Source: DATLYF01 sp035575095 (lineage in GTDB: Bacteria > Pseudomonadota > Gammaproteobacteria > Competibacterales > Competibacteraceae). Taken from it: 64,000 nt of DNA. Of this stretch, positions 26,255-35,394 are shown in pieces; the stretch's first letter is position 1; each line of letters begins with the position of its first letter. The position numbers and the translations under genes were made by a program. Where the stretch lies: assembly GCA_035575095.1 (NCBI GenBank), contig DATLYF010000126.1:1-64000 (forward strand), read 5' to 3'. Under the pieces are notes generated by a model. The model had not been told where the DNA came from and ran no database searches. It was given only the letters and a program-made list of their open reading frames with translations.

Positions 26255-26295
26255 TGCATTTTAGTTCTTGAAATATGATTTTGTTGCAATATAAT
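26255..26295 (+). promoter_or_regulatory. boxCBA promoter with overlapping TGCA operators
   Basis: TTGAAA (26268-26273), a 16-base spacer and a perfect TATAAT (26290-26295) make a strong sigma70-type promoter 49 bases before boxC. TGCA occurs at 26255-26258, just before the -35, and at 26285-26288, next to the -10. The two cores are 30 bases apart, about three helical turns. This is the layout expected for repression by BoxR. Confidence 0.65.
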
Positions 26296-26343
26296 TCATA
26301 GCCATCTCCCCGAGATGCAGCCGCAACCGCGAGGACCAAGAGG

Positions 26344-27993
26344 ATGATCGACTTTCAGACCCACCCCGACCGCTACAAGCACTGGAAGCTGTCATTCGAC
26401 GGCCCGGTCGCTTACCTGACCATGGATGTCGCCGAGTCCGGTGGCCTGTTCCCCGGCTATGACCTGAAGATGAATTCCTATGATCTCGGCGTCGACATCG
26501 AGCTCTACGATGCCGCGCAGCGCCTGCGCTTCGAGCATCCCGAGGTGCGTGCCGTGGTTCTGCGCTCGGCCAAGAACCGGATCTTCTGCGCCGGTGCCAA
26601 CATCCGCATGCTGGGCAAGTCCAGCCATGCCCACAAGGTGAATTTTTGCAAGTTCACCAACGAGACCCGCAACTTCATCGAGGATGCAAGCGAGTTCTCC
26701 GGGCAGCGCTATATCTGCGCCGTAAATGGAACCGCGGCCGGTGGCGGCTACGAGCTCGCACTCGCTACCGACTACATCATGCTGGTCGATGACGGTAACG
26801 CCGCAGTGTCCCTGCCCGAGGTGCCGTTGCTCGCAGTGCTGCCCGGCACCGGCGGCCTCACCCGTCTGGTCGACAAGCGCAAGGTGCGCCGAGACCTCGC
26901 CGATGTCTTCTGCACCATCGAGGAAGGCGTGCGGGGGCAGAAGGCCGTGGATTGGCGCCTGGTCGATGAGGTGATACCGAACTCCCGGTTCGCCGAGACG
27001 GTCCACGAGCGTGCGCTGGAGTTCGCCGCGAAGTCGGATCGCCCCACCGATGCCAAGGGCATCGAGCTCAAGCCGCTTGTGCGCGACATCGGTGCCGACA
27101 CCGTGCGCTATCCCCACCTCGAGGTGGAGCTCGACCGCGCCAAGCGCATCGTGACCCTCACGCTGTATGGCCCGAGCGCCGAGGCTCCGAAGACCGTCGA
27201 GGCGATCCAGGCCCAGGGTGTCGAGTTCTGGCCGCTGGCGCTCGCTCGCGAGCTCGATGATGCGATCCTGCACCTGCGTCTCAACGAGCCCGAGCTCGGC
27301 ACCTGGGTCTTCAAGTCCCAGGGCGAGCTCGATCGGGTCGCCGGCTACGACACGCTGCTCGCCGCCCATGCCGACCACTGGCTGGTGCGCGAGATCGTGC
27401 TCTACTGGAAGCGCACCCTCAAGCGCATCGATGTCACCTCCCGCTCGATCGTCACGCTGGTGGAGCCCGGCAGCTGCTTTGCAGGGATTCTTGCCGAGCT
27501 CGTGTTCGCGGCGGACCGCAGCTACATGCTCGAGGGCCGGTTCGAGGGCGATGACACGCCCCCGGCGGTGATCCGCCTCAACGGCTTCAACTTCGGTCCG
27601 ATGCCCATGGTCAACGGCCTGTCCCGGCTGGCGACCCGGTTCCTGGGAGAGCCCGGCAGCCTGGAGGCGGCTAGGGCGCTGATTGGTCAGGATCTGGACG
27701 CCGAGGCTGCGCTCAAGGCCGGCTTGGTGACCTTCGCTCCGGATGACATCGACTGGGCCGACGAGATCCGTCTTCTGCTTGAAGAGCGCTCGAGCTTCTC
27801 CCCGGACGCCATGATCGGCATGGAGGCGAATCTGCGCTTCGCCGGTCCCGAAACCATGGAGAGCAAGATCTTCGGGCGCCTGAGCGCCTGGCAAAACTGG
27901 ATCTTCCAGCGCCCGAACGCCGTCGGTGATAAGGGCGCCCTGAAGCTGTACGGCACTGGTGCCCGTCCTGAGTACAACCAAGAGAGGGTTTGA
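26344..27993 (+). CDS. boxC: Benzoyl-CoA dihydrodiol lyase / 2,3-epoxybenzoyl-CoA dihydrolase
   Basis: A 549-residue member of the crotonase superfamily with a long C-terminal half, the normal BoxC size. The N-terminal half carries RIFCAGANIRMLG and GTAAGGGYELALATDYIM, and LPEVPLLAVLPGTGGLTRL. BoxC hydrolytically opens the epoxidised ring of benzoyl-CoA, giving 3,4-dehydroadipyl-CoA semialdehyde and formate. GAGGACCAAGAGG lies just before the ATG. boxC is first in the operon boxC-boxB-boxA, with only three bases to boxB. Confidence 0.95.
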   Translation: MIDFQTHPDRYKHWKLSFDGPVAYLTMDVAESGGLFPGYDLKMNSYDLGVDIELYDAAQRLRFEHPEVRAVVLRSAKNRIFCAGANIRMLGKSSHAHKVNFCKFTNETRNFIEDASEFSGQRYICAVNGTAAGGGYELALATDYIMLVDDGNAAVSLPEVPLLAVLPGTGGLTRLVDKRKVRRDLADVFCTIEEGVRGQKAVDWRLVDEVIPNSRFAETVHERALEFAAKSDRPTDAKGIELKPLVRDIGADTVRYPHLEVELDRAKRIVTLTLYGPSAEAPKTVEAIQAQGVEFWPLALARELDDAILHLRLNEPELGTWVFKSQGELDRVAGYDTLLAAHADHWLVREIVLYWKRTLKRIDVTSRSIVTLVEPGSCFAGILAELVFAADRSYMLEGRFEGDDTPPAVIRLNGFNFGPMPMVNGLSRLATRFLGEPGSLEAARALIGQDLDAEAALKAGLVTFAPDDIDWADEIRLLLEERSSFSPDAMIGMEANLRFAGPETMESKIFGRLSAWQNWIFQRPNAVGDKGALKLYGTGARPEYNQERV

Positions 27994-27996
27994 GCA

Positions 27997-29448
27997 ATGA
28001 GCGAAGCGATCGTTGAAGTCAACTATGACGACCTGATCCCCAACAATGTCGACCTGTCCAGCGACCGCCGTTTGAAGAAAGCGCTGGAGGAATGGCACCC
28101 CGGCTATATCGACTGGTGGAAGGACATGGGCCCCGAGGGCTTCCAGGACGCTGATGTCTACCTGCGGACCGCAGTCGGCGTTGATCCCCAGGGCTGGGCC
28201 AAGTTCGGTTACGTGAAAATGCCCGAGTACCGCTGGGGTATCCTGCTCGCCCCCAAGGAGGAGGGGCGCACTATCCCGTTCGGCAAGCACAAGGGCGAGC
28301 CCGCCTGGCAGGAAGTGCCCGGCGAGTATCGTGCCCTGCTGCGGCGGCTGATTGTGATCCAAGGCGACACGGAGCCTGCCTCGGTGGAGCAGCAGCGCCA
28401 TCTGGGCAAGACCTGCCCCTCGCTGTACGACCTGCGCAACCTCTTCCAGGTCAACGTCGAGGAGGGCCGCCACCTCTGGGCGATGGTCTACCTGCTGATG
28501 AGGTACTTCGGCCGTGATGGCCGCGAGGAGGCCGAGGCTTTGCTCGCCCGCCGCTCCGGAAGCCAGGACAAGCCCCGCATCTTGGGCGCCTTCAACGAGG
28601 CGACCCCCGACTGGCTGTCGTTCTTCATGTTCACCTACTTCACCGATCGCGACGGCAAGATGCAATTGGAATCCCTGGCGCAGTCCGGGTTCGATCCGCT
28701 GTCGCGCACCTGCCGCTTCATGCTGACTGAGGAAGCGCATCACATGTTCGTGGGTGAGACCGGGGTGGGGCGCACCATCGAGCGCACCTGCCAGGCGATG
28801 AAAGAGGCGGGCATCACCAACCCTTACGACATCGCGGCGGTGCGTAAGCTGGGTGTCATCGACCTGCCCACCATCCAGAAGAAGGCGAATTTCCACTATG
28901 CCGTGACCCTGGATCTGTTCGGTGCCGAGGTCTCCACCAACGCCGCCGCGGCCTTCGAGGCCGGGCTCAAGGGGCGGTTCCAGGAGACCAAGATCGACGA
29001 TGATCATCAGCTGCACAACGCGACCTACCCGGTCCTGAAGCTGGTCGACGGCGAGTTCAAGCTGGTCGATGAGCCGGCACTGAATGCCCTGAATGCGCGC
29101 CTGCGCGACGATTACACCAAGGATGCCCAGGGCGGCGTCACTCGCTGGAACAAGATCATCAGCAAGCTCGGCATCGACTTCGAACTGAAGCTCCCGCATC
29201 CGGCCTTCAACCGCCGCGTGGGCGAGTTCAAGGGCCTGTTCGTCAGCCCCGCCGGCGAGATCCTGTCCGAAGCCGAGTGGAATGCCCGCAAGGATGAGTG
29301 GCTGGCCACCCCCGAGGACCTGCAATACATCAACTCCCTGATGAAGCCGGTCACCGAACCCGGTAAGTACGCGGGCTGGATCGCGCCCCCAAAGGTAGGC
29401 ATCGACAACAAGCCGGGGGACTTCGAGTACGTGCGTCTGCACGCGTGA
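27997..29448 (+). CDS. boxB: Benzoyl-CoA 2,3-epoxidase, diiron oxygenase subunit
   Basis: A 483-residue protein matching BoxB in length and sequence. Likely diiron ligands are in QVNVEEGRHLWAMVYLLM (Glu and His near residue 151-154) and MLTEEAHHMFVGETGVG (Glu and His near 243-246). It uses O2 and electrons from BoxA to epoxidise benzoyl-CoA at the 2,3 position. It begins three bases after boxC and is cytoplasmic. After its stop a strong hairpin lies before boxA. Confidence 0.95.
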   Translation: MSEAIVEVNYDDLIPNNVDLSSDRRLKKALEEWHPGYIDWWKDMGPEGFQDADVYLRTAVGVDPQGWAKFGYVKMPEYRWGILLAPKEEGRTIPFGKHKGEPAWQEVPGEYRALLRRLIVIQGDTEPASVEQQRHLGKTCPSLYDLRNLFQVNVEEGRHLWAMVYLLMRYFGRDGREEAEALLARRSGSQDKPRILGAFNEATPDWLSFFMFTYFTDRDGKMQLESLAQSGFDPLSRTCRFMLTEEAHHMFVGETGVGRTIERTCQAMKEAGITNPYDIAAVRKLGVIDLPTIQKKANFHYAVTLDLFGAEVSTNAAAAFEAGLKGRFQETKIDDDHQLHNATYPVLKLVDGEFKLVDEPALNALNARLRDDYTKDAQGGVTRWNKIISKLGIDFELKLPHPAFNRRVGEFKGLFVSPAGEILSEAEWNARKDEWLATPEDLQYINSLMKPVTEPGKYAGWIAPPKVGIDNKPGDFEYVRLHA

Positions 29449-29465
29449 GCATCGCCAGGAGAAAA

Positions 29466-29486
29466 GGGGGCGGCGCTGCCGCCCCC
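29466..29486 (+). promoter_or_regulatory. Perfect GC hairpin between boxB and boxA
   Basis: GGGGGCGGC (29466-29474) and GCCGCCCCC (29478-29486) make a nine-base-pair stem with a three-base loop. No T-run follows. Placed between oxygenase and reductase genes, it could lower boxA expression relative to boxB or protect the boxCB message. Confidence 0.5.
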
Positions 29487-29544
29487 TGCGTACCCGTCCC
29501 TCAAGGCCCTAGAGAGGTCCTCGCGCTGGGACGCAGGAGAAACC

Positions 29545-30753
29545 ATGAAGCCGATACGTCAGCATCTGATCGACCCGGAGATCTGCATTCGCTGCAATAC
29601 CTGCGAGGAGACCTGCCCGGTCGATGCCATCACCCACAACGACGTCAACTACGTGGTCGATGTCAACAAATGCAACTACTGCATGGATTGCATCAGCCCG
29701 TGTCCGACAGGGGCCATCGACAACTGGCGACTGGTGACGCAGCCCTACAGTCTCGAAGAGCAGTTCGGTTGGGAAGAACTGCCACCCGATACGCTACCGG
29801 CTGGTGTTTCGGAAGAAGAGCGGGAGGCCTTAGAGAATGAGGCCACTGAGATCCTAGAGGTTGCCCATGCCGGCCAGGGCGGACGGGTAGTGCCGCCATT
29901 CTCGGCTGCACACCCTTACATCAACCTCTACTCCCGCGAGGCTCCGGCCCGCGCCACGGTAGTGGGCAACTACCGGATCACCGATCCGCAGGCCGAATCC
30001 GACATCCATCACATCGTCCTGGACTTCGGCAAGACCGCCTTCCCGGTGCTGGAGGGCCAAAGCATCGGCATCATCCCGCCCGGAGTGGACGAGAAAGGCC
30101 GCCCGCACCTGGTGCGCCTCTATTCCGTGGCGAGCCCCCGCGACGGCGAGCGTCCCAAGCACAACAACGTGGCACTCACCGTCAAGCGCGTGCGCTACGA
30201 GCAGGACGGGGAGATCCATTACGGAGTGGCTTCCAACTACGTCTGCGACCTGCAAAAGGGCGATGAAGTACTGGTGACCGGGCCGTTCGGCAATACCTTT
30301 CTGATGCCCAACCACCCGACGGCCAACATCATCATGATCTGCACCGGCACGGGGGCCGCTCCCTTCCGAGCGATGACCGAGCGTCGCCGCCGGCACCTGC
30401 CGGAGGCCCCGGGCAAGCTCCTGCTCTTCTTCGGCGCCCGCACTCCGGGGGAGCTGCCCTACTTCGGGCCGCTGATGAAGCTGCCCCACAGCCTGATCGA
30501 CAAGGAGCTGGTCTTCTCCCGCGCGCCCGATCAGCCCAAGGAGTACGTGCAGGACCGCATGCGCAGCCGGGCCGCCGATATCGCCCGCTTGCTCGAGAGC
30601 GAGGACACCTACGTCTTCATCTGCGGCCTGAAGGGCATGGAGCAGGGCGTGACCGAGTCCTTCGACGCCATCTGCCGCGAGCACGGCCTCGACTGGGGCA
30701 GGCTGCTGCCTCGAATGCGCCAGACAGGGAGATACCATGTCGAGACCTACTGA
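29545..30753 (+). CDS. boxA: Benzoyl-CoA 2,3-epoxidase reductase
   Basis: A 402-residue reductase. Two 4Fe-4S ferredoxin motifs lie at the N-terminus (Cys14/17/20/24 and Cys43/46/49/53). An FAD-binding domain follows ([13 protein letters not shown] near residue 190), then an NADPH-binding domain ([13 protein letters not shown] near 270 and [11 protein letters not shown] near 355). It passes electrons from NADPH to BoxB. AGGAGA precedes the ATG. Its last 17 bases overlap the start of the thioesterase gene. Confidence 0.95.
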   Translation: MKPIRQHLIDPEICIRCNTCEETCPVDAITHNDVNYVVDVNKCNYCMDCISPCPTGAIDNWRLVTQPYSLEEQFGWEELPPDTLPAGVSEEEREALENEATEILEVAHAGQGGRVVPPFSAAHPYINLYSREAPARATVVGNYRITDPQAESDIHHIVLDFGKTAFPVLEGQSIGIIPPGVDEKGRPHLVRLYSVASPRDGERPKHNNVALTVKRVRYEQDGEIHYGVASNYVCDLQKGDEVLVTGPFGNTFLMPNHPTANIIMICTGTGAAPFRAMTERRRRHLPEAPGKLLLFFGARTPGELPYFGPLMKLPHSLIDKELVFSRAPDQPKEYVQDRMRSRAADIARLLESEDTYVFICGLKGMEQGVTESFDAICREHGLDWGRLLPRMRQTGRYHVETY

Positions 30754-31198
30754 GGCTGCGATGCTGGCCCCGTATGTTCATCCTCGGGTGATCAAGTGGG
30801 GGGACACGGACGCCGCTCACATCGCCTACACCGTGCGGTTCTTCGATTTCGCCATGGAGGCCATCGAAGGCTGGTTTCGGAACGTGCTCGGCATCGACTG
30901 GTACCGGCTGAACATGGACCTGCACATGGGCACGCCGTTCGTTCAGGTCAACATGGACATCATGGCCCCTCTTACCCCCAGGGATGAGCTGCGCATGATA
31001 GTTCTGGTGGAAAAGATGGGGCGTTCCTCGCTCGCTTTCGGGATCCGGGGGGAGCGCACAGACGGAGTTTCCAGCTTCAAGGCTCGCTTCGTCTGCAGCC
31101 TGGTGGATAACCGGGCCATGAAGTCGATCCCGATCCCTCCGGAATTCCGCGCACGCATCGAACACTACATGGAGGCCTGTGCCGCATGTTCCGCTTGA
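30737..31198 (+). CDS. Hot-dog acyl-CoA thioesterase of the box operon
   Basis: A 153-residue hot-dog protein of the 4-hydroxybenzoyl-CoA thioesterase type. The characteristic [20 protein letters not shown] (about residues 20-40) carries the catalytic Asp. It overlaps boxA by 17 bases, so it is translationally coupled. A plausible role is to release CoA from dead-end aromatic CoA esters when the epoxidase is limited, for example by lack of O2. A GGGAG ribosome site lies inside boxA. The exact substrate is not predictable. Confidence 0.85.
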   Translation: MSRPTEAAMLAPYVHPRVIKWGDTDAAHIAYTVRFFDFAMEAIEGWFRNVLGIDWYRLNMDLHMGTPFVQVNMDIMAPLTPRDELRMIVLVEKMGRSSLAFGIRGERTDGVSSFKARFVCSLVDNRAMKSIPIPPEFRARIEHYMEACAACSA

Positions 31199-31227
31199 AC
31201 GGAACTGCAGGGGGATGTTTTTTATTC

Positions 31228-31245
31228 TTGTATGCATTATAAATC
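31228..31245 (+). promoter_or_regulatory. TGCA-containing element before the benzoate importer genes
   Basis: TTGTATGCATTATAAATC carries TATGCATTATA, identical over 11 bases to the element at 11916-11926 upstream of the MerR gene. It lies 96 bases before the binding-protein ATG in an AT-rich patch that also holds TATAAC (31278-31283), a possible -10. It is a likely regulatory site shared across the island, presumably for BoxR. Confidence 0.5.
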
Positions 31246-31340
31246 ATTTTTTTATGTGGAAATGGAAACATAATTCTTATAACATGCCCTGGCTTGCAAC
31301 ATTTCCACAAGAACCAGCCACGTTGGAGGAGAAGAGGACG

Positions 31341-32534
31341 ATGATCCTGAATAGCGCGAAGCGACTGACTGGACCGGCGACGGCGGCCCTGGTGGCGATG
31401 GGGGTGCTCTCTGGCGCAGGCTTGGCCCATGCTGCCGAAGACAAAATCAAACTCGGCCTATTGCTGCCCTATAGCGGCACATACGCCGATCTTGGCAACG
31501 CCATCACCAATGGGCTGAAGCTTGCCATCGAAGAGCAGGGCGGCAAGCTCGGCGGCAAGGCCGTGGAGTATGCGGTCGTCGATGACGAGGCTGATCCCGG
31601 CAAGGCGCCGCAGAACACCAACAAGCTGGTGGTCGGCGAGAAGGTCGATTTCCTCATCGGCACCGTGCACTCGGGGGTGGCGATGGGCATGCTCAAGGTC
31701 GCGCGTGAGGAAGGCACGATCACCCTCATCCCCAACGCTGGCCTCAACGCCGCTACCCGCGAGCTGTGCGCCCCGAACGTGTTTCGGACCTCGTTCTCGA
31801 GCTGGCAGACCGCCTACCCGATGGGCCGTGCCGCGGTCGAGCGGGGCTACAAGCGCATCGTCACCATTGCCTGGAACTACAGCTTCGGCAAGGAATCGCT
31901 CGAGGGCTTCGAGCAGGGCTTCAAGGAGGCCGGGGGCACTGTGGTCAAACAGATCCTCACACCCTTTCCCCAGACTGAGTTCCAGTCCTATCTCACCGAG
32001 ATCGCCTCCCTCAAGCCTGATGCGGTGTTTGCCTTCTATGCCGGAGCCGGTGCCGTGAAGTTCGTCAAGGACTACGCCGCGGCCGGTCTCAAGGCATCGA
32101 TCCCGCTGCTTGGCTCGGGCTTTCTCACCGATGGCACCTTGCCGGCCCAGGGCGAGGCGGCCGACGGTCTGCTGACGGTGCTGCACTATGGCGATGGCCT
32201 CGATAACCCCACCGACAAGAAGTTCCGCGCCGCCTACAAGCAAAAGTTCGGCAAGGAGGCCGATGTCTACGCGGTGCAGGGCTATGACACGGGGCTTGCG
32301 CTTGTGCAAGCGCTTGCCGTGGTGCAGGGCGACCTCAAGGACAAGAAGCGGCTCATCGCCGCCCTCGAGCAGGTCGAGGTCGACAGCCCCCGGGGCCAAT
32401 GGCGCTTCTCCAAGGCCCATCACCCGATCCAGGACATCTACCTGCGCGAGGCGAAGGCTGGCGCCAATCAGGTGATCGGCGTGGCCGCCAAACAGCTCGC
32501 CGATCCCGCCACCGGCTGCCCGATGGCGAAGTAA
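31341..32534 (+). CDS. Branched-chain-type ABC substrate-binding protein, probably for benzoate
   Basis: Starting at the ATG 31341 (GGAGGAGAAGAGGA just upstream) gives 397 residues with a Sec signal peptide ending near AHAAE. An upstream in-frame start at 31179 would bury the signal. The mature protein is a LivK-class Peripla_BP_6 fold (IKLGLLLPYSGTYADLGNAI, AIQ-type domain). The Liv-type permease and ATPase genes follow, inside the benzoate island. Such systems import aromatic acids in Rhodopseudomonas and Azoarcus. Benzoate is inferred from context. Confidence 0.87.
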   Translation: MILNSAKRLTGPATAALVAMGVLSGAGLAHAAEDKIKLGLLLPYSGTYADLGNAITNGLKLAIEEQGGKLGGKAVEYAVVDDEADPGKAPQNTNKLVVGEKVDFLIGTVHSGVAMGMLKVAREEGTITLIPNAGLNAATRELCAPNVFRTSFSSWQTAYPMGRAAVERGYKRIVTIAWNYSFGKESLEGFEQGFKEAGGTVVKQILTPFPQTEFQSYLTEIASLKPDAVFAFYAGAGAVKFVKDYAAAGLKASIPLLGSGFLTDGTLPAQGEAADGLLTVLHYGDGLDNPTDKKFRAAYKQKFGKEADVYAVQGYDTGLALVQALAVVQGDLKDKKRLIAALEQVEVDSPRGQWRFSKAHHPIQDIYLREAKAGANQVIGVAAKQLADPATGCPMAK

Positions 32535-32563
32535 TACCAATCCCGTAAACGCGGCTCCTGGCC

Positions 32564-32587
32564 CCCTCTCCCGCCAGCGGGAGAGGG
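32564..32587. repeat. CCCTCTCCC-type palindrome/attenuator
   Basis: CCCTCTCCCGC (32564-32574) pairs with GCGGGAGAGGG (32577-32587) around a very small loop. It lies 30 bases after the binding-protein stop, before the permease genes, and resembles the stems at 13681 and 21191. It may limit read-through so the binding protein is made in excess, or be a dispersed repeat. Confidence 0.55.
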
Positions 32588-32717
32588 AACACAACCCCTG
32601 CCTTGGAACCGTATTCGATGAATTGGTAGGAGTCCAGCAATGGCCCCCGGTACCAGTGAGTAATCGGGCGGCTAGCCGCCGGAGTTCCGTTTACCAACCT
32701 ACCCTGCGGACAGACCC

Positions 32718-33578
32718 ATGGAACTCTCCTCCTTCCTCATCCAGCTGCTGAACGGCGTGCAGTACGGGCTGCTGCTGTTTCTGATCGCCAGCGGACTGAC
32801 CCTGGTCTTTGGGATCATGGGCATCATCAACCTCGCCCATGGCGTGATGTACATGATCGGGGCATACCTGGCGTTTTCCCTGACGGCGCAGACGGGAAGC
32901 CTCACTCTGGCCATCGCGCTCGGCATCCCAATCATGCTGGCGATCGGCATCATCATCGAGCGTTACTTCATCAATGTCCTGTATCGGCGCAATCACCTGG
33001 ATCAGGTGCTGCTTACCTACGGCTTTATTCTGGTGTTCAACGAGCTGCAAAAGATTCTCTGGGGCAGCGAGGTGCACGCAGTCCCGGTCCCGGAAATGTT
33101 CAACTACTCGATTGCCCTGACCGAAAACCTGAGCTACCCCATCTACCGGTTGGTCGTCTCGGGCGTCTGCCTTGCCTTGGCAATCAGCCTGTATTTCCTG
33201 ATCCAGAAAACGAAGCTCGGCATGACGATCCGCGCCGGGGCGAGCAACCGGGAGATGGTCGAGGCGCTCGGGATCAACATCCGCGCCCTCTATACCCTGA
33301 TCTTCGCGGGGGGTGTCGCTCTGGCTGCCTTCGCCGGCATGCTCGCCGCCCCGATCACCTCCGTCTATCCCGGCATGGGCGATGCAGTCCTGATCGTCTG
33401 TTTCGTGGTGGTGGTGATCGGCGGCATCGGCTCGATCAAGGGTGCCTTCTTCGGGGCGATGCTGATCGGCCTGGCCGATACCTTCGGGGCGGTGCTGCTG
33501 CCGCAGCTCTCGAGTCTCATCGTCTACGCGCTGATGGCCCTGGTGCTGCTGTGGCGGCCGCGCGGCCTGTTTGCCTGA
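32718..33578 (+). CDS. Branched-chain-type ABC permease (LivH class)
   Basis: A 286-residue hydrophobic permease with about eight membrane segments. The family features are GLTLVFGIMGIINLAHGVMY near residue 25, GMTIRAGASNREMVEALGI near 170 and VVVVIGGIGSIKGAFFGA near 230. It forms half of the membrane pore of the putative benzoate importer. The next permease gene begins 13 bases after its stop. Confidence 0.9.
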   Translation: MELSSFLIQLLNGVQYGLLLFLIASGLTLVFGIMGIINLAHGVMYMIGAYLAFSLTAQTGSLTLAIALGIPIMLAIGIIIERYFINVLYRRNHLDQVLLTYGFILVFNELQKILWGSEVHAVPVPEMFNYSIALTENLSYPIYRLVVSGVCLALAISLYFLIQKTKLGMTIRAGASNREMVEALGINIRALYTLIFAGGVALAAFAGMLAAPITSVYPGMGDAVLIVCFVVVVIGGIGSIKGAFFGAMLIGLADTFGAVLLPQLSSLIVYALMALVLLWRPRGLFA

Positions 33579-33591
33579 GGGGATAAGCCTT

Positions 33592-34638
33592 ATGTTGCAC
33601 TCCCTGCCGAATGCTCTGCGCTGGCTGTTGCTGGCGGCTGTCGTGGTGCTTGCGCTCTATCCGCTCTATGGCGGCTGGCTGCTGGGTGAAAAGGAGACCT
33701 TCTTCCTGCAAAAGCTCACCACCATGATGATTCTGGCGATCTTCGCCATGAGCCTGGATCTCCTGGTGGGGGTGACGGGGCTGGTGAGCCTGGGCCATGC
33801 CCTGTTCTTCGGGCTCTCGGGCTATGTCTTGGCCCTCACCGCCCCCGCGTACGAGGCGGCCAGCCTGTGGCTTACGCTACCGCTGTCTCTTGCGGCGAGC
33901 GCGGCGGCGGCCCTGGTGATAGGACTGCTCAGCATCCGTACCTCGGGCATCTACTTCATCATGGTAACGCTCGCCTTCGGGCAGATGTTCTTTTACTTCT
34001 TCAACGACTCGGCGCTGGCTGGCGGCTCCGACGGGCTCTACATCTACTTCAAGCCCGAGGTCAAGCTCGCTGGTTTTGAGCTTCTCGATCTCGAAGACAA
34101 GCAGAATTTCTTTTATCTGGCTCTTGGCGCCATGGTCGGCGTCTACCTCTTCCTGCGCATACTGCTTCGCTCGCCCTTCGGGCAGGTGCTGCAGGGCATC
34201 CATGCCAATGAGCACCGCATCCGCGCGCTCGGCTACAACGCCACTGCCTTCAAGCTGGTGAGCTTCGTGATCGCGGGGACGCTTGCAGGCCTCGCCGGCT
34301 TTCTCGCAGCTGCGCAGTTTGGCTTCGTCAACCCGAGCAACCTGCATTGGCATGCCTCGGGCTCGGCACTGATGATGGTGATCATGGGCGGTATGGGGAC
34401 GTTGTTTGGGCCGGCGCTCGGCGCCTTTGCCTTCGAGCTCCTGCATTATGTCTACGAGGATCTTACCGAGCACTGGCTGTTGCTGATGGGTCTCACCGTA
34501 ATCAGCATGGTCCTCTTCCTGCCCAAGGGGCTGGGGGGGCTGCTCCTGGTGCTCACCGCCCCGAAGGCGAAGAGCCCGTTGCCGGCCCGCGGCGGCCTCA
34601 AGCCCAAGCTCGTCAACCCCAAGGAGATTGGCCGATGA
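33592..34638 (+). CDS. Branched-chain-type ABC permease (LivM class)
   Basis: A 348-residue permease starting at the ATG 33592 (GAGGGGA upstream); an in-frame TTG at 33571 is less likely. Typical LivM segments are LVGVTGLVSLGHALFFGLSG and MMVIMGGMGTLFGPALGAF. About nine membrane segments. Its TGA overlaps the ATG of the ATPase gene (ATGA at 34635-34638), so the two are coupled. Confidence 0.9.
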   Translation: MLHSLPNALRWLLLAAVVVLALYPLYGGWLLGEKETFFLQKLTTMMILAIFAMSLDLLVGVTGLVSLGHALFFGLSGYVLALTAPAYEAASLWLTLPLSLAASAAAALVIGLLSIRTSGIYFIMVTLAFGQMFFYFFNDSALAGGSDGLYIYFKPEVKLAGFELLDLEDKQNFFYLALGAMVGVYLFLRILLRSPFGQVLQGIHANEHRIRALGYNATAFKLVSFVIAGTLAGLAGFLAAAQFGFVNPSNLHWHASGSALMMVIMGGMGTLFGPALGAFAFELLHYVYEDLTEHWLLLMGLTVISMVLFLPKGLGGLLLVLTAPKAKSPLPARGGLKPKLVNPKEIGR

Positions 34639-35393
34639 CTGCGCCCATCTTGGTGACCGAAGGCCTGAGCAAGCGCTTCGGGGGCCTGTGTGCGGTGGAT
34701 GAGGTCTCGTTGCGCTTTGTGCGCGGCGAGGTCCACGCGATCCTTGGGCCCAACGGCGCCGGCAAGAGCACGCTGGTCAATCTCCTCTCCGGCGATCTGC
34801 TCCCCACGAGCGGCTCGATCCGCTTCGAGGGCCGCGACATCACCCGGCTGCCCGCCTATCGGCGCTCGCAGCTCGGGATCGGACGCAGTTACCAGAAAAC
34901 CAATATTTTTCCGAGCTTTACCTGCTTCGAGAACTGCTGGCTCGCGGCGCAGTCGCGGCTCCCCACCTCAATGCGCTTCCTGCGCCCGGCCCGGCGGCTC
35001 AAGTTGATCTGGGAGCGCACCGCGCGCGCCCTTGAGCTCTGCGGCCTCGCGGAGCGGGCTCAGACCGTGGCCTCGGCCATGAGCTATGGCGAGCAGCGCC
35101 AGCTCGAGATCGGCATGGTGCTCGCCACCGAGCCGCGCCTGCTGCTGCTCGATGAACCCATGGCCGGCATGGGCAAGGAGGAGTCCGAGCGCGTCGTCGC
35201 GCTGCTGCGCTCGCTTGCCGGGGACTACACCTTGATCCTCATCGAGCACGACATGGACGCCGTGTTCGCCCTGGCCGATGCGCTCACTGTCATGGTGAAC
35301 GGACGGGTGCTCGATAGCGGACCCGTGCTGCAGGTCCGTAACAACATCGCCGTCCAGGAGGCGTATCTGGGCAGCGCCGAGGGGGTTTATTGA
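34635..35393 (+). CDS. ABC transporter ATPase (LivG class)
   Basis: A 252-residue ATPase. Walker A GPNGAGKST is at residues 38-46, the signature is weak (AMSYGEQRQLEIGMVL), Walker B is LLLLDEPMAGM, and the H-loop is EHDMD. GGAG lies just before the ATG 34635. An upstream open frame from 34347 is antisense-free but overlaps livM and is rejected. It forms the ATPase pair with the next gene. Confidence 0.9.
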   Translation: MTAPILVTEGLSKRFGGLCAVDEVSLRFVRGEVHAILGPNGAGKSTLVNLLSGDLLPTSGSIRFEGRDITRLPAYRRSQLGIGRSYQKTNIFPSFTCFENCWLAAQSRLPTSMRFLRPARRLKLIWERTARALELCGLAERAQTVASAMSYGEQRQLEIGMVLATEPRLLLLDEPMAGMGKEESERVVALLRSLAGDYTLILIEHDMDAVFALADALTVMVNGRVLDSGPVLQVRNNIAVQEAYLGSAEGVY

Positions 35394-35394
35394 G

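Noticed and set aside
26392..29442. A 1016-codon open frame on the minus strand
   Set aside because: It is exactly antisense to boxC and boxB, has no ribosome site or recognisable domain, and arises from GC-biased codon use.
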